A stretch of 64,000 nt of DNA from Pelagicoccus albus (GTDB lineage: Bacteria; Verrucomicrobiota; Verrucomicrobiia; Opitutales; Opitutaceae): positions 248,001 to 312,000 of the forward strand of contig NZ_JACHVC010000013.1 in the NCBI RefSeq assembly GCF_014230145.1. Direction: 5' to 3'. Below are positions 8,439 to 17,554 of the stretch, piece by piece; positions within the stretch are counted from its first letter, which is position 1; each line of letters begins with the position of its first letter. The translations under genes and the position numbers were made by a program. The notes beneath the pieces are model-generated. The model was not told the origin of the DNA, made no database searches, and saw only the letters and a program-made list of their open reading frames with translations.

Positions 8439-8595
8439 TTTGTTTGCCACCCCGCAGCAAGCTGTCGACTCCGTCGATCGCGGAGAGACCGCGACGGGGC
8501 ATCACGGCAAACAAACGCTTCGCGCTTCGGGGCTTGATGAATCGCAAGAATTACCAACGAAGCAAGCTTCGAGGAATGTACCCGGTTGCGATTCA
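8439..8595. repeat. Structured, inverted-repeat-rich spacer between gcvT and gcvH
   Basis: Two foldable blocks are visible. Block one (8439-8515) has an outer stem tttgtttgcc/ggcaaacaaa (10 bases, perfect), then ccccg/cggggc, and an inner hairpin tcgcgg-agaga-ccgcga (8478-8494). Block two (8538-8595) has an outer pair tgaatcgcaa/ttgcgattca (10 bases, perfect) enclosing cgaagc-aa-gcttcg; its right arm overlaps the gcvT stop. No convincing small ORF is seen. It may be a dispersed REP/MITE-like element or a processed or regulatory RNA segment. I do not see a glycine-riboswitch architecture. Confidence 0.5.
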
Positions 8596-9705
8596 AGCTT
8601 GCGGATTTAGCGGCAAAAATGGCGGCTTGGTCCGCTCGATCGGAAAACTCTTCCCTCGTAAATCGACTGCCAGCGAATCGGATTTCGCCACAGATGCATC
8701 CACCAATGCCGATCCGATCGCTTCATTGAGAATCGGCGAAAAAGTGCCGGAGACGACCGTCCCGACCTTAGCGCCGTCCAAGACGATGTCCGTGCCCGGA
8801 CGAGCAATACGCCTCCCACCTGTTTTGAAGAAAACCACCTTCTTGGCCGGACCATCCGACCGTTTCGTTTTGATGGCTTCTTTTCCGATGAAGTCGCCAG
8901 CCTTCTTGAGACTCACCGTCCACATCAAGTTGGCCTCGACCGGTCCAATTTCGTCATCGATCTCATGCCCGTAGAGCGAGTAGCCAGCTTCCAGCCTCAA
9001 ACTGTCGCGAGCGCCAAGCCCGGCGAGGACGAGCCCCTGCGGCTTCCCCTTCTCAAGCAGGGCTTCCGCCAAAGCGGCCGTGTCAGAAGTCGACACAAAT
9101 AGCTCGACGCCAACCTCTCCGGTGTAGCCTGTTCTGCTGATGAGACAGTCGAAACCGGCTACTTTACCCTCTACAAAGCGGTAGTAGCCCAAGGAGCTCA
9201 AATCGACCGACGCGAGTTCGGACAAGATGGAAAAAGCTTTTGGCCCCTGCAATGCGATCAAGCCGTATTCCGAGGAAACATTAGTCACGGCAACATCGAA
9301 TTTGGCCGCCTCAGATTGCAGCCAGGCAACGTCTTTTGCCACATTCGCCGCATTGAGACAGAGAAGATAACGATTCAACCCTTTTCGGTAAACGAGGAGG
9401 TCATCCACCACTCCACCGCTCGGATAACACATCAGGCTGTAGAGAGCCTTGCCGTCATCCATGGTAGAAACGTCGTTGGTCAGAACGTAATTCAAAAACG
9501 CTTCCGCCTCTGGACCTTCCACTGTCGCCTCTCCCATATGGGAAACATCAAAAAGCCCTGCCGCTGCTCGGGTAGATTTGTGCTCTTCGACGATGCTCTC
9601 GTACTGCACCGGCATTTCCCAGCCGGCGAAATCCACCATGCGGCCGCCGTGAGCGACATTAAAATCGTAAAGGGGTGTCCGCTGCGTTTCTGACATGTTC
9701 GACAT
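8593..9705 (-). CDS. gcvT: Aminomethyltransferase (glycine cleavage T protein)
   Basis: 370 residues, the usual length. It has GRMVDFAGWEMPVQY, FDVSHMGE, the folate-binding SRTGYTGEVGVELF, and LGARDSLRLEAGYSLYGHEID. It transfers the methylene group from the H-protein aminomethyl arm to tetrahydrofolate, releasing ammonia. The ATG at 9705 directly abuts the TAG of the upstream HTH-MBL gene with no gap, so translation is probably coupled. A second ATG is three codons later. gcvH follows after the structured spacer. Confidence 0.96.
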   Translation of the reverse strand: MSNMSETQRTPLYDFNVAHGGRMVDFAGWEMPVQYESIVEEHKSTRAAAGLFDVSHMGEATVEGPEAEAFLNYVLTNDVSTMDDGKALYSLMCYPSGGVVDDLLVYRKGLNRYLLCLNAANVAKDVAWLQSEAAKFDVAVTNVSSEYGLIALQGPKAFSILSELASVDLSSLGYYRFVEGKVAGFDCLISRTGYTGEVGVELFVSTSDTAALAEALLEKGKPQGLVLAGLGARDSLRLEAGYSLYGHEIDDEIGPVEANLMWTVSLKKAGDFIGKEAIKTKRSDGPAKKVVFFKTGGRRIARPGTDIVLDGAKVGTVVSGTFSPILNEAIGSALVDASVAKSDSLAVDLRGKSFPIERTKPPFLPLNPQA

Positions 9706-10554
9706 CTAGATTTCGCTGGAATTCCAAGGCAAGGACGAAGCGGCGAAACAATTCATCTGACGTTCCTCAGCGACACTTGTTAGTGGCCCATGCCCTGGGG
9801 CCAAAACGGTAGTCTCGTCCAATGACAGGATCCGTTCTAAAGACCTAATCGCATCTTCATAGGAGGTATTTGCTCCACCCATAGATCCTGCGAAAAGCGC
9901 GTCCCCCACAATAGCCAACGGTTGCTCTAATCCTTCCACTCGGAAAGACATTCCGCCCACTGTGTGACCAGGGGTGTCGAAGGCCGTAACCTTTATGGAG
10001 TCACAATTGTAGCTAAACCCTTCGTCCATGGCTTCAGTTTTGAACGGAATATCTTGGTCTTTCCGACCCATGAAAACACGAGCTTCCGGCCAGCGCTTTT
10101 TTAGATCGGGAGCGCCTTCGTAGTGGTCCCAGTGGGCATGGGTCAAAATCAGGGCGTCCAGGCTCAATCCTTTGCTCTCCATGAACTCGATCATGGGAAG
10201 CGATACTGAGCCCGTGTCGAAAGCGATAGCCCGTTTGGTCTCCGAGTCCCAAACGAGGAAAGAATTCACTAGCCACTGGTGAAACGGGCTAGTCACGAGG
10301 GCAAAACCCTTAATCTGCCCCTGTTCCCGAGGCCGCCAACTTCCCTTTCCGATCTCTACCAGAGCCGGAACATTAAGATGCAGAGCCTTCCCCAAGGTTT
10401 TGATCACTGCCTCGTCGAACACGCCACGCCTCGCGGCCCGGATCTCGTTTTCGTCCACTCCGCACTGCTCCGCCAGAGCTGCTGTGCTAATCCCTTGGCC
10501 CTTCTGGGCTTTGCTCAATATGTCGCTAAACTCGTCTTCTACGGGAAGAATCAT
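9706..10554 (-). CDS. XRE-type HTH fused to a metallo-beta-lactamase-fold hydrolase
   Basis: 282 residues. The first 65 residues read as an XRE-like helix-turn-helix (GISTAALAEQCGVDENEIRA at 21-40). The rest is a glyoxalase II-like MBL domain: THAHWDH (138-144), a TPGHTVGG His motif, GDALFAGSMGG and APGHGP. These supply a complete dinuclear metal site. Glyoxalase II cleaves hydroxyacyl thioesters; the substrate here is unknown. It lies immediately upstream of gcvT (TAG then ATG with no gap). It could be an autoregulated detoxifying hydrolase, or the HTH may serve protein contacts only. Confidence 0.8.
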   Translation of the reverse strand: MILPVEDEFSDILSKAQKGQGISTAALAEQCGVDENEIRAARRGVFDEAVIKTLGKALHLNVPALVEIGKGSWRPREQGQIKGFALVTSPFHQWLVNSFLVWDSETKRAIAFDTGSVSLPMIEFMESKGLSLDALILTHAHWDHYEGAPDLKKRWPEARVFMGRKDQDIPFKTEAMDEGFSYNCDSIKVTAFDTPGHTVGGMSFRVEGLEQPLAIVGDALFAGSMGGANTSYEDAIRSLERILSLDETTVLAPGHGPLTSVAEERQMNCFAASSLPWNSSEI

Positions 10555-10628
10555 GAGCTTGCGTTACTGTTGGGTTAATCTTCTTGCAAGCACTGTTGAG
10601 CACGCATCTCCTGTGCCGATCCCTCCAG

Positions 10629-11156
10629 ATGTTCGATATCGAATTCAAAAAACTCTCCGGCGACGAGCTGGAGAAAGTCTATCACATCGACCGCTCAGAA
10701 AACGTCGAAAAGATGTACCGTCGCTCGGGAGACGAGCTCGAAGCATACGACGACCAAGTCGAAGTTTCAGCCGATCCTTCCTTCTGGGAAACCTTGCTCG
10801 GCTGGTGGCGCGATGAGCTAGCGGAGGGAGCGGAGGCCTTCGGAGCTTTCGATGGAGACACATTGACCGGCATCGCCATTATCAAACACCAAGTTCGCGA
10901 GGACACGGACCAGATCATCGCTATGTATGTGAGCGCCGAATACCGCCTAAGCGGCATCGCACGCTCCCTCTACTTCGAACTTGAAGATTCGGCAAAGGCC
11001 TCTGGGGCTAAAAAACTGATCGTTTCCACCACGCCCACCGGGTCGGCGGTCGGCTTCTACCAAAGCCAAGGTTTCCAGTTCGACGCTGGCTCAAGCTGCT
11101 CGCTTGACCAAAACGAAGAGCACGAGATCCCGATGGTAAAACGTTTGAAAAACTAG
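10629..11156 (+). CDS. GNAT-family N-acetyltransferase
   Basis: 175 residues from the ATG at 10629; an upstream start at 10584 would add 15 residues that do not look like part of the fold. The acetyl-CoA-binding core shows in IIAMYVSAEYRLSGIARSLY, a V/M-x-x-x-x-R-x-x-G-I/V-A-type motif A. The C-terminal AVGFYQSQGFQF is motif B. GNAT enzymes move an acetyl group to an amine on a small molecule or protein. The substrate is unknown. The gene is divergent from the HTH-MBL gene and upstream of parE. Confidence 0.82.
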   Translation: MFDIEFKKLSGDELEKVYHIDRSENVEKMYRRSGDELEAYDDQVEVSADPSFWETLLGWWRDELAEGAEAFGAFDGDTLTGIAIIKHQVREDTDQIIAMYVSAEYRLSGIARSLYFELEDSAKASGAKKLIVSTTPTGSAVGFYQSQGFQFDAGSSCSLDQNEEHEIPMVKRLKN

Positions 11157-11246
11157 GGGCCCTCCCGCCATCCACTCCCCAATTCGGAGAAAAATCTCCG
11201 AATTCTCGCTTGAACTCGCCAAATCCACCCGTTCCTATCTGCCGCG

Positions 11247-13097
11247 ATGGCAGAATCGAACTACACCGAGTCGAGCATCAAATCCCTAAGTCCCCGTGAA
11301 CACATTCGCCTCAGACCGGGCATGTACATCGGAAAACTGGGAGACGGCTCTTCTCCAGACGACGGCATTTACGTACTCATAAAAGAGATCATCGACAACT
11401 CGATCGATGAACATACATCCGGCCACGGCAAGCGTATCGACGTGACCATACAGGGAGACACCGTCACTGTTCGAGACTACGGACGAGGCATACCGCTCGG
11501 AAAAGTCGTCGCCTGCGTGTCCGAGATCAACACCGGAGCAAAGTACGACTCGGAGACCTTCCAGAAGTCAGTTGGCCTAAATGGAGTTGGCACCAAAGCG
11601 GTCAATTTCCTATCCGAGTCCTTCATCGCAGCCGCATTCCGCGAAGGAAAGACCAAGCGGGCTACCTTTGAAACTGGTGAGCTCACAAAGGAAAGCCGTC
11701 AGGTAAAGACCGAGGAAAACAACGGCACCTACGTCGAATTCGTCCCGGATCGAACCATTTTCAAAAACTACAAGTTTCGCCTCGAGTACGTGGAGGCGAT
11801 GCTTTGGAACTACGCATACCTTAACACGGGCCTTGTCCTCAGCCTAAACGGAGAAACCTACAAATCCGAAAACGGACTCAAGGACCTACTCGAGGACAAT
11901 CTATCAGGCGACATCCTCTACCCTATCATCCACCTCAAGGGTGATGACATCGAGGTGGCCCTTACGCACGGCACACATTACGGCGAGGACTACTTCTCAT
12001 TCGTAAACGGCCAGCACACCACCATGGGAGGGACGCACTTGGCCGCGTTTCGCGAAGCAGTCGTCAAAACTGTGCGGGAGTTCTTCAACAAGAATTACGA
12101 CCCTGCGGATATCCGAACCTCAATCGTATCCGCGATCTCCATACGGATCCAGGAGCCAGTCTTCGAATCCCAAACCAAGACCAAACTCGGATCCCAAAAC
12201 GTATCTCCCAAGGGCCAGTCCATTCGAAATTTCGTCAATACCTTCATCAAGAAGGAGCTCGACGACCACCTGCACAAATATCCGGAAACCGCCAAGGCGA
12301 TCCAGCAAAAGATCGTAGCCTCCGAAAAGGAGCGGAAGGAACTTTCTGGCATTCGCAAGCTAGCTCGGGAAAAGGCGAAAAAGGTCAATCTTCACAACAA
12401 AAAGCTCCGCGACTGCCGCGCCCACTTCAACACCAAGCACAAGCAAGGGGACGATGCGACACTCTTCATAGTGGAAGGTGATTCCGCGGGCGGCTCGATC
12501 ACCAAGACGCGAGACGTTAACACACAAGCCGTCTTTTCCCTAAAAGGTAAGCCCCTAAACGCATTTGGTCTGAGCAAGAAAATCGTCTATCAAAACGATG
12601 AGTTCAATTGCCTTCAGTCCGCTTTGGATATCGAGGACGGACTAGATACGCTTCGCTACAACAAGGTCGTCATCGCGACCGATGCGGATGTCGACGGTAT
12701 GCACATTCGCATGCTGCTACTGACCTTCTTCCTGCAGTTTTTTCCGGATCTCGTCAGATCAGGACACCTCTACATTCTGCAAACACCGCTCTTTCGTGTC
12801 CGGAACAAGAAGAACACTGTCTATTGCTACAATGAGGCAGAGAAGGATCAGGCTCTCAAGAACCTGGGAAAGACCGCCGAGATCACTCGCTTCAAGGGCC
12901 TTGGCGAAGCGTCGCCAGACGAATTTGCGACTTTCATCGGCAAGGACATGAAGCTCGATCCTGTCACCATGGCACACCTACACAACATCGACGAACTGTT
13001 GAGCTTCTACATGGGCAAGAACACGCCGAAGCGGCAAGAGTTCATCATCGACAACCTCCACATCGAAAAAGACCTCGTTGAAGAAGCGGCCAGCTAA
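11247..13097 (+). CDS. parE: DNA topoisomerase IV subunit B (ParE-like)
   Basis: 616 residues, short like the Bacteroidetes-type ParE rather than GyrB. The GHKL ATPase is shown by [21 protein letters not shown] and [11 protein letters not shown]. The TOPRIM domain is shown by [11 protein letters not shown] and [15 protein letters not shown]. With the A subunit it makes a type IIA topoisomerase that decatenates chromosomes. parC follows 65 bases later on the same strand. ParE rather than GyrB is supported by length and by the adjacent, equally short ParC-like subunit. Confidence 0.92.
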   Translation: MAESNYTESSIKSLSPREHIRLRPGMYIGKLGDGSSPDDGIYVLIKEIIDNSIDEHTSGHGKRIDVTIQGDTVTVRDYGRGIPLGKVVACVSEINTGAKYDSETFQKSVGLNGVGTKAVNFLSESFIAAAFREGKTKRATFETGELTKESRQVKTEENNGTYVEFVPDRTIFKNYKFRLEYVEAMLWNYAYLNTGLVLSLNGETYKSENGLKDLLEDNLSGDILYPIIHLKGDDIEVALTHGTHYGEDYFSFVNGQHTTMGGTHLAAFREAVVKTVREFFNKNYDPADIRTSIVSAISIRIQEPVFESQTKTKLGSQNVSPKGQSIRNFVNTFIKKELDDHLHKYPETAKAIQQKIVASEKERKELSGIRKLAREKAKKVNLHNKKLRDCRAHFNTKHKQGDDATLFIVEGDSAGGSITKTRDVNTQAVFSLKGKPLNAFGLSKKIVYQNDEFNCLQSALDIEDGLDTLRYNKVVIATDADVDGMHIRMLLLTFFLQFFPDLVRSGHLYILQTPLFRVRNKKNTVYCYNEAEKDQALKNLGKTAEITRFKGLGEASPDEFATFIGKDMKLDPVTMAHLHNIDELLSFYMGKNTPKRQEFIIDNLHIEKDLVEEAAS

Positions 13098-13103
13098 TCT
13101 CAG

Positions 13104-13147
13104 GTAGGAGCGGCCTCCGTCGCGAACCAAGCACTCAAGACCTACCA
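13104..13147 (+). repeat. REP-like palindromic sequence between parE and parC
   Basis: The run starts ggtaggagcggcctccgtcg and is closed by cctacc (13142-13147), giving a perfect ggtagg/cctacc outer pair. The opening resembles the gtaggagcggc-type REP sequences known from several Proteobacteria. A single copy in the window cannot prove it is repeated. Confidence 0.4.
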
Positions 13148-13162
13148 CTATTTTCCCACAGA

Positions 13163-15202
13163 ATGTCAGACGACTCCCAAGACCAACTAGATTTCGACGA
13201 AGAACCAGAGGAAAACTCCACCGAACTCGTATCAGCAGAAGCGGAAGAAAAGGCGGGAAACGCCAAGGCCCCTTTGGCCACTTCCTACCAGAATTGGTTT
13301 CTCGAATACGCTTCCTACGTCATTCTAGATCGTGCGGTTCCGGCCCTGCTCGACGGGCTAAAGCCTGTCCAGCGACGCATCATGCACTCTTTGCGGGAGC
13401 TTGACGACGGACGTTACAACAAGGTCGCAAACGTCGTAGGTCACTCCATGCGCTACCACCCGCACGGAGATGCATCCATCTACTCCGCTATGGTCGGGAT
13501 GGGACAAAGAAATCTCCTCATCGACACCCAAGGAAACTGGGGAAATACGCTCACTGGAGACGGCGCGGCCGCAGCCCGTTACATCGAAGCCCGCCTTTCG
13601 CCATTCGCCCGCGAAGTTGTCTTCAACCCAAAGACGACCAAATGGCAGCAATCCTACGACGGCCGCAACAAGGAGCCGATCAATCTCCCGGTCAAATTCC
13701 CGCTCCTTCTCGCAGAGGGCTGCGAGGGCATCGCCGTCGGACTGGCCTGCAAGATTCTACCTCACAATTTCAATGAGATTATCGATGCCGCTGTCTACTA
13801 TCTAAACGGCGACGATTTCGAACTGTATCCAGACTTTGAAACAGGCGGCATAGCCGATTTTTCAAACTACAACGATGGACTGCGTGGAGGCCGCGTCCTA
13901 GTAAGAGCCGTTTTCGAAAAGCTTAGCAAATACCAGATCGCCATTCGGGAAATCCCCTTCGGCTGCACCACTGGTTCCCTTATCGATTCGATTCTCTCTG
14001 CCAACTCTAAGGGCAAGATCAAGATAAAGAAGATCGAGGATAACACCTCCGACAAGGCCGAGATCATCATCACCTTGCCACCAGGGTCGGAGATCGACGC
14101 CACCATCGACGCCCTCTACCTCTTCACTGATTGCCAAGTTTCCGTAGCTCCAAACGCTTGTATTATCCAAGATGATACACCGCACTTTATCGGAGTTAGC
14201 GAAATTCTACGACGCAGTGCTGACAGCGTTAAAGCCCTTCTCAAACGAGAGCTTGAAATCAAGTTGGCGGAGCTCGAAGAGAAATGGCATTTCGATTCGC
14301 TAGAACGAATCTTCATCGAGGAACGTATCTACAGACGCATCGAAGAGTGCGAAACTTGGGACGCGGTCATATCGGAAATCCACGCCGGTTTGGACCCATT
14401 CAAGCCACAGCTGAAGCGAGAAGTTACAGACGAGGACGTTACACGGCTTACCGAAATCCGCATCAAGCGCATCTCCAAGTTCAATTCCTTCAAAGCAGAT
14501 GAGGAGATTAAAAAGACCGAGAAGGAGATGCGGGCCACCAAGCGGAACCTCAAGTCCCTCACGAAATTTGCCACCGCCTACTTCGAGTCTCTCAAGGAAA
14601 AATACGGAAAAGGTCGCGAGAGACGCACTCGTATCGATAGTTTCGAGACAATTAAAGCCGCTGAAGTGGCCCTTCCGACGCAAAAGCTCTACGTCAATCG
14701 AGAAGACGGATTTATGGGCTTCTCCCTCAAAAAGGACGAACTCCTTTGCGAGGCATCTCAGTTCGATGAGCTAATCGCCTTCTGTTCAGACGGAACTTTC
14801 CGCGTATCCAGAGCAGCAGACAAAGTTTTTATGGGCAAAGACATTATCCACATCGACCTTTGGAAAAAGGGCGATGAGGAAACGATTTACGACATGGTCT
14901 ACCGCGACGGAGCCCGTGGAGCGTCTTACGTCAAGCGGTTCATCGTAAACGCCGTAACCCGCGACAAAGTTTATGATCTTACTCGCGGAGCCAAGGGGTC
15001 GAAGGTTCACTACTTGAAAGCGAATCCAGATGGTAAAACGCGACCGATTAAGGTCCGACTCACCCCATCTTGCAGCGCTCGAGTCAAAGAGTTTGATTTC
15101 GATCTCGGCGAGCTCACCGTGAAAGGACGGGGCAGCAAAGGAAATGTCCTGACCAAATATGCGATCAAAACAGCTCGGCCATTCTTCAATACCGAACTTT
15201 GA
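13163..15202 (+). CDS. parC: DNA topoisomerase IV subunit A (ParC-like)
   Basis: 679 residues. An acidic N-terminal extension of about 35 residues precedes the winged-helix domain. The catalytic Tyr is Y140 in AAARYIEARL. The breakage-reunion segment has LDGLKPVQRRIMHS, VVGHSMRYHPHGD and GNWGNTLTGDGAA. The tower helices lie at about 350-480, and the reduced C-terminal beta domain has no GyrA box. It acts with ParE. The short C-terminus and the pairing argue for topoisomerase IV rather than gyrase. It converges on the HDOD gene with a weak hairpin between them. Confidence 0.92.
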   Translation: MSDDSQDQLDFDEEPEENSTELVSAEAEEKAGNAKAPLATSYQNWFLEYASYVILDRAVPALLDGLKPVQRRIMHSLRELDDGRYNKVANVVGHSMRYHPHGDASIYSAMVGMGQRNLLIDTQGNWGNTLTGDGAAAARYIEARLSPFAREVVFNPKTTKWQQSYDGRNKEPINLPVKFPLLLAEGCEGIAVGLACKILPHNFNEIIDAAVYYLNGDDFELYPDFETGGIADFSNYNDGLRGGRVLVRAVFEKLSKYQIAIREIPFGCTTGSLIDSILSANSKGKIKIKKIEDNTSDKAEIIITLPPGSEIDATIDALYLFTDCQVSVAPNACIIQDDTPHFIGVSEILRRSADSVKALLKRELEIKLAELEEKWHFDSLERIFIEERIYRRIEECETWDAVISEIHAGLDPFKPQLKREVTDEDVTRLTEIRIKRISKFNSFKADEEIKKTEKEMRATKRNLKSLTKFATAYFESLKEKYGKGRERRTRIDSFETIKAAEVALPTQKLYVNREDGFMGFSLKKDELLCEASQFDELIAFCSDGTFRVSRAADKVFMGKDIIHIDLWKKGDEETIYDMVYRDGARGASYVKRFIVNAVTRDKVYDLTRGAKGSKVHYLKANPDGKTRPIKVRLTPSCSARVKEFDFDLGELTVKGRGSKGNVLTKYAIKTARPFFNTEL

Positions 15203-15215
15203 TTTTCAGCTAGCG

Positions 15216-15240
15216 GGACGGATTTTTTTAAAGTCCGCCT
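15216..15240. terminator. Weak bidirectional terminator between parC and the HDOD gene
   Basis: ggacgga (15216-15222) can pair, with one mismatch, with tccgcct (15234-15240) around a T-rich loop. Both flanking genes end here. Confidence 0.4.
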
Positions 15241-15241
15241 C

Positions 15242-16198
15242 CTACTCGCCCATCGCTTTAAGCAATTGCTTCAGCTTGTCGGAAGTCGCCGCCAAAGCGG
15301 ATGCGTATTGCTCACGGCTGACATTCGCTCCTTCTAGAGCTGCTGGTTGATCCTGCCAATAGCAGCTTTCTCCCGGCAAGGCTTTGCCAATCTTTTCCGC
15401 AATGCCGCCAGCCAAATTGAGATAATGCGCGTAACGGTTTTCTTCGGGAGCTCGTTCCGGCAAGTAGTGGTAACGAATCCCCGAACTCAGCAATTCGGGA
15501 AATCCCCATGATTCCATGATTTTCTCCACGATCTGGGAATTCGTTGAACCAAAGACTTCTTCTTCCCACTCCAAAAGCGGCTCTTCGGACTCGGGATCAT
15601 ACATGGGAGGCTCGCTGTGGCCCTTTGCGCAATTGTCGATAACGAGCTTGCCGAGAGACTTGAGTAATCCCGCCGTGTAGGCGTCAGAGCGATTTTCACC
15701 TGACACGCCAGCCAATTGCTCCATTGCGATACCAGTCGCTAAAGCATTGTGCCAAATCGCATCTCCCGAAACTCGATAAGCCAGGTTCCAATACTTGAAT
15801 ACACCCGCAACCGAGGCGACGCCTACAATCCGGTGTAGCTCTTGGAAACCAATTCGATTGATCCCCACCTCCAGCGAGTCGATGGGTTCTCCCGTGTTAA
15901 AGAAAGGCGTATTGCAAAGCCGAAAGACTCTGGCGACTAGCGAGGGATCCTTTTCCACCAAGCGAATCACGTCTATCATCTCCGTATCCTTGTCCTTCAG
16001 CATCCGCCCTAGTTTAACGAAAATCTCGGGCGAAGCGGGTATTTTGAGGATCGCAGCTTTCATTTCTAGCGGCGAGATATGGTAAATGTTGTCGATCATG
16101 CGGATACGTGACTTTGCGGTTCGACTTTTAATCGACTGGAAAAGGCCGTGTATAAGCCTATCCGGTCTAGATTTCTCTAGATTGTCAGAACCGCGCAT
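15242..16198 (-). CDS. HDOD-domain signalling protein
   Basis: 318 residues. The HDOD fold begins near residue 45 (LKIPASPEIFVKLGRMLKDK). It continues through IRLVEKDPSLVARVFRLCN, INRIGFQELHRIVGVASV and IWHNALATGIAME, with the HD-like TAGLLKSLGKLVID. HDOD proteins bind partners in signalling and usually lack full HD phosphohydrolase ligands; that is also the case here. A second in-frame ATG at 16099 (MIDNIYHIS) would remove a basic 33-residue N-terminus and is equally possible. No other output or sensor domain is attached. The pathway is unknown. Confidence 0.85.
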   Translation of the reverse strand: MRGSDNLEKSRPDRLIHGLFQSIKSRTAKSRIRMIDNIYHISPLEMKAAILKIPASPEIFVKLGRMLKDKDTEMIDVIRLVEKDPSLVARVFRLCNTPFFNTGEPIDSLEVGINRIGFQELHRIVGVASVAGVFKYWNLAYRVSGDAIWHNALATGIAMEQLAGVSGENRSDAYTAGLLKSLGKLVIDNCAKGHSEPPMYDPESEEPLLEWEEEVFGSTNSQIVEKIMESWGFPELLSSGIRYHYLPERAPEENRYAHYLNLAGGIAEKIGKALPGESCYWQDQPAALEGANVSREQYASALAATSDKLKQLLKAMGE

Positions 16199-16435
16199 AT
16201 TCAGCTAGCTTCCCTGATCTCTTGTTACGGCTTTTTCGCGAAACTGCCCCGGGGTCCCAGGGTGAATCCTAATTCGTAAATAGAGCGTAAGGATTGTTTG
16301 GGAGTCCGGATACAGAGCCAACTTCACGCTTCTTTCACCGTTCGATCGCTTAACCAGCTCACGTTGCTGGACGATACATTGGGAAACAATCGGAATCCCG
16401 ATTCATAAAGCAACCAAGGACAAGAGGAATAAACC

Positions 16436-16672
16436 ATGACACTTTGCATCGACACTCAATTAACGCTGAGAGACCTGGAAACTTACATCAAGGTCCAGTT
16501 GGATGACTCTCGCTACGCTCACATCAGCATGGATCCAGTGCTAGACATCATCTTGCACGCCAAGAATCGATTGCTCAGGGGCGACTACATGCCTCGAGTC
16601 GTTTCCGAATCGATGGTAAGCCTGGACGAGTACCTCATGCTTTGCGCGGACTGTGAACCGTGCGCTCTCTGA
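16436..16672 (+). CDS. Small hypothetical protein (78 residues)
   Basis: The family is not recognised. The ATG has a good Shine-Dalgarno (agagga about 9 bases upstream). The frame is followed by a T-rich hairpin, so it looks like a real, independently transcribed gene. The product is acidic, soluble-looking and Cys-containing, ending in LCADCEPCAL, with three Cys in the last nine residues. A central segment, VLDIILHAKNRLLRGDYMPR, is helical. The upstream spacer (16199-16435) carries the inverted pair aatcgg/ccgatt near 16390-16406. Metal binding by the Cys cluster is only a guess. Confidence 0.6.
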   Translation: MTLCIDTQLTLRDLETYIKVQLDDSRYAHISMDPVLDIILHAKNRLLRGDYMPRVVSESMVSLDEYLMLCADCEPCAL

Positions 16673-16724
16673 GTATAGAAGACTGACACTTCTTCAGGTT
16701 GCTTCCAGCTCCGTAACGCCAATC

Positions 16725-16757
16725 GCCCTAAACCGGCTTGGCTGCGGGGCTTTTTTA
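16725..16757 (+). terminator. Probable terminator of the 78-residue gene
   Basis: gccc (16725-16728) pairs with gggc (16747-16750), followed directly by tttttt. A competing gccaa/ttggc pair overlaps it. The stem is short. Confidence 0.45.
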
Positions 16758-16761
16758 TTGC

Positions 16762-17487
16762 TTACCAATTGAGTTCGTCCTGATGGGACTTGAGCCAATT
16801 TTCGTGCGTCCGATAGTCGGGACAGGCTTTTTCGACCAGAGCCCAGAACGCCGGCGAATGATCAAAGCGTCGCATATGCATCAACTCGTGAATGATCACG
16901 TAGTCGCGAGTTGCCTCCGCCGTTAAAGCAAGACGCCAATTCAATGAAATGGTGCCACTGGTCGAGCAAGACCCCCAACGCGTCTTCTGGTCCCTCACCA
17001 CTACTTTCTTCACCTTTTCTCCGAATTGGGCGGCAAGGCGATGAACCGCATGGGGAAACTCGGCTTGAGCGATTTGTCGGATGCGTTCCTTGAGTGGTCG
17101 GGCCAAATTCATATTCTCGTCCGCTATAAACAAGCGTTCGCTACCAAATCTCAGAACAGGTCGCCCAAAATCTTTTTCGATCTTCAGCTCTACCTTTTCA
17201 CCCCGAAACCAAATGAAGTCGCCCGCTCCCAAGCAAGTCACGCTCTCGCCTGCGGCAAGCGACCTCAAGGCCTTTTCCCTCTCCTCCTCCAGCCAGGCTC
17301 GATGCTTGTTCGCAAAAGCCAAAGCATCCCGCTGCGTTCCAGCTCGCGGCACTGTCAGCAGAATATGCCCCTCTTTGTCCACTTTTGCCAAATATCTCTT
17401 GGCTCTAGGATGGGACTTAAAAACGACATCCGCCCTCCGCAAAGGAGCCAAAGGCTGAAATGAATCGCTTATGCTTTGATCGGACAT
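16762..17487 (-). CDS. YgjP-type (DUF45) zinc metalloprotease-like protein
   Basis: 241 residues from the ATG at 17487; the open frame reaches 17532, but that start would crowd the divergent gene. The zinc motif is HELMH in DYVIIHELMHMRRFDHS, with the family hallmark KTRWGSCSTSGTISLNWRL ahead of it and a downstream PDYRTHENWL. Such SprT/YgjP-like proteins are predicted zinc hydrolases; their physiological role is unclear. The N-terminal segment, RYLAKVDKEGHILLTVPR, is the usual beta domain. It is divergent from the FKBP lipoprotein with 67 bases between starts. Confidence 0.88.
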   Translation of the reverse strand: MSDQSISDSFQPLAPLRRADVVFKSHPRAKRYLAKVDKEGHILLTVPRAGTQRDALAFANKHRAWLEEEREKALRSLAAGESVTCLGAGDFIWFRGEKVELKIEKDFGRPVLRFGSERLFIADENMNLARPLKERIRQIAQAEFPHAVHRLAAQFGEKVKKVVVRDQKTRWGSCSTSGTISLNWRLALTAEATRDYVIIHELMHMRRFDHSPAFWALVEKACPDYRTHENWLKSHQDELNW

Positions 17488-17554
17488 AGTTCTTGAGCGT
17501 GCTTCGGATTTGAAGCTACTTTCCGGATTCAAATCATATGCAGCTGATAATCAA

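Noticed and set aside
8329-8592. Glycine riboswitch upstream of gcvH
   Set aside because: No tandem aptamer pattern can be seen; the stems found are simple nested inverted repeats.
8339-8610. Small frames on both strands in the gcvT-gcvH spacer as real proteins
   Set aside because: They are low-quality translations of the inverted-repeat sequence and have no domain features.
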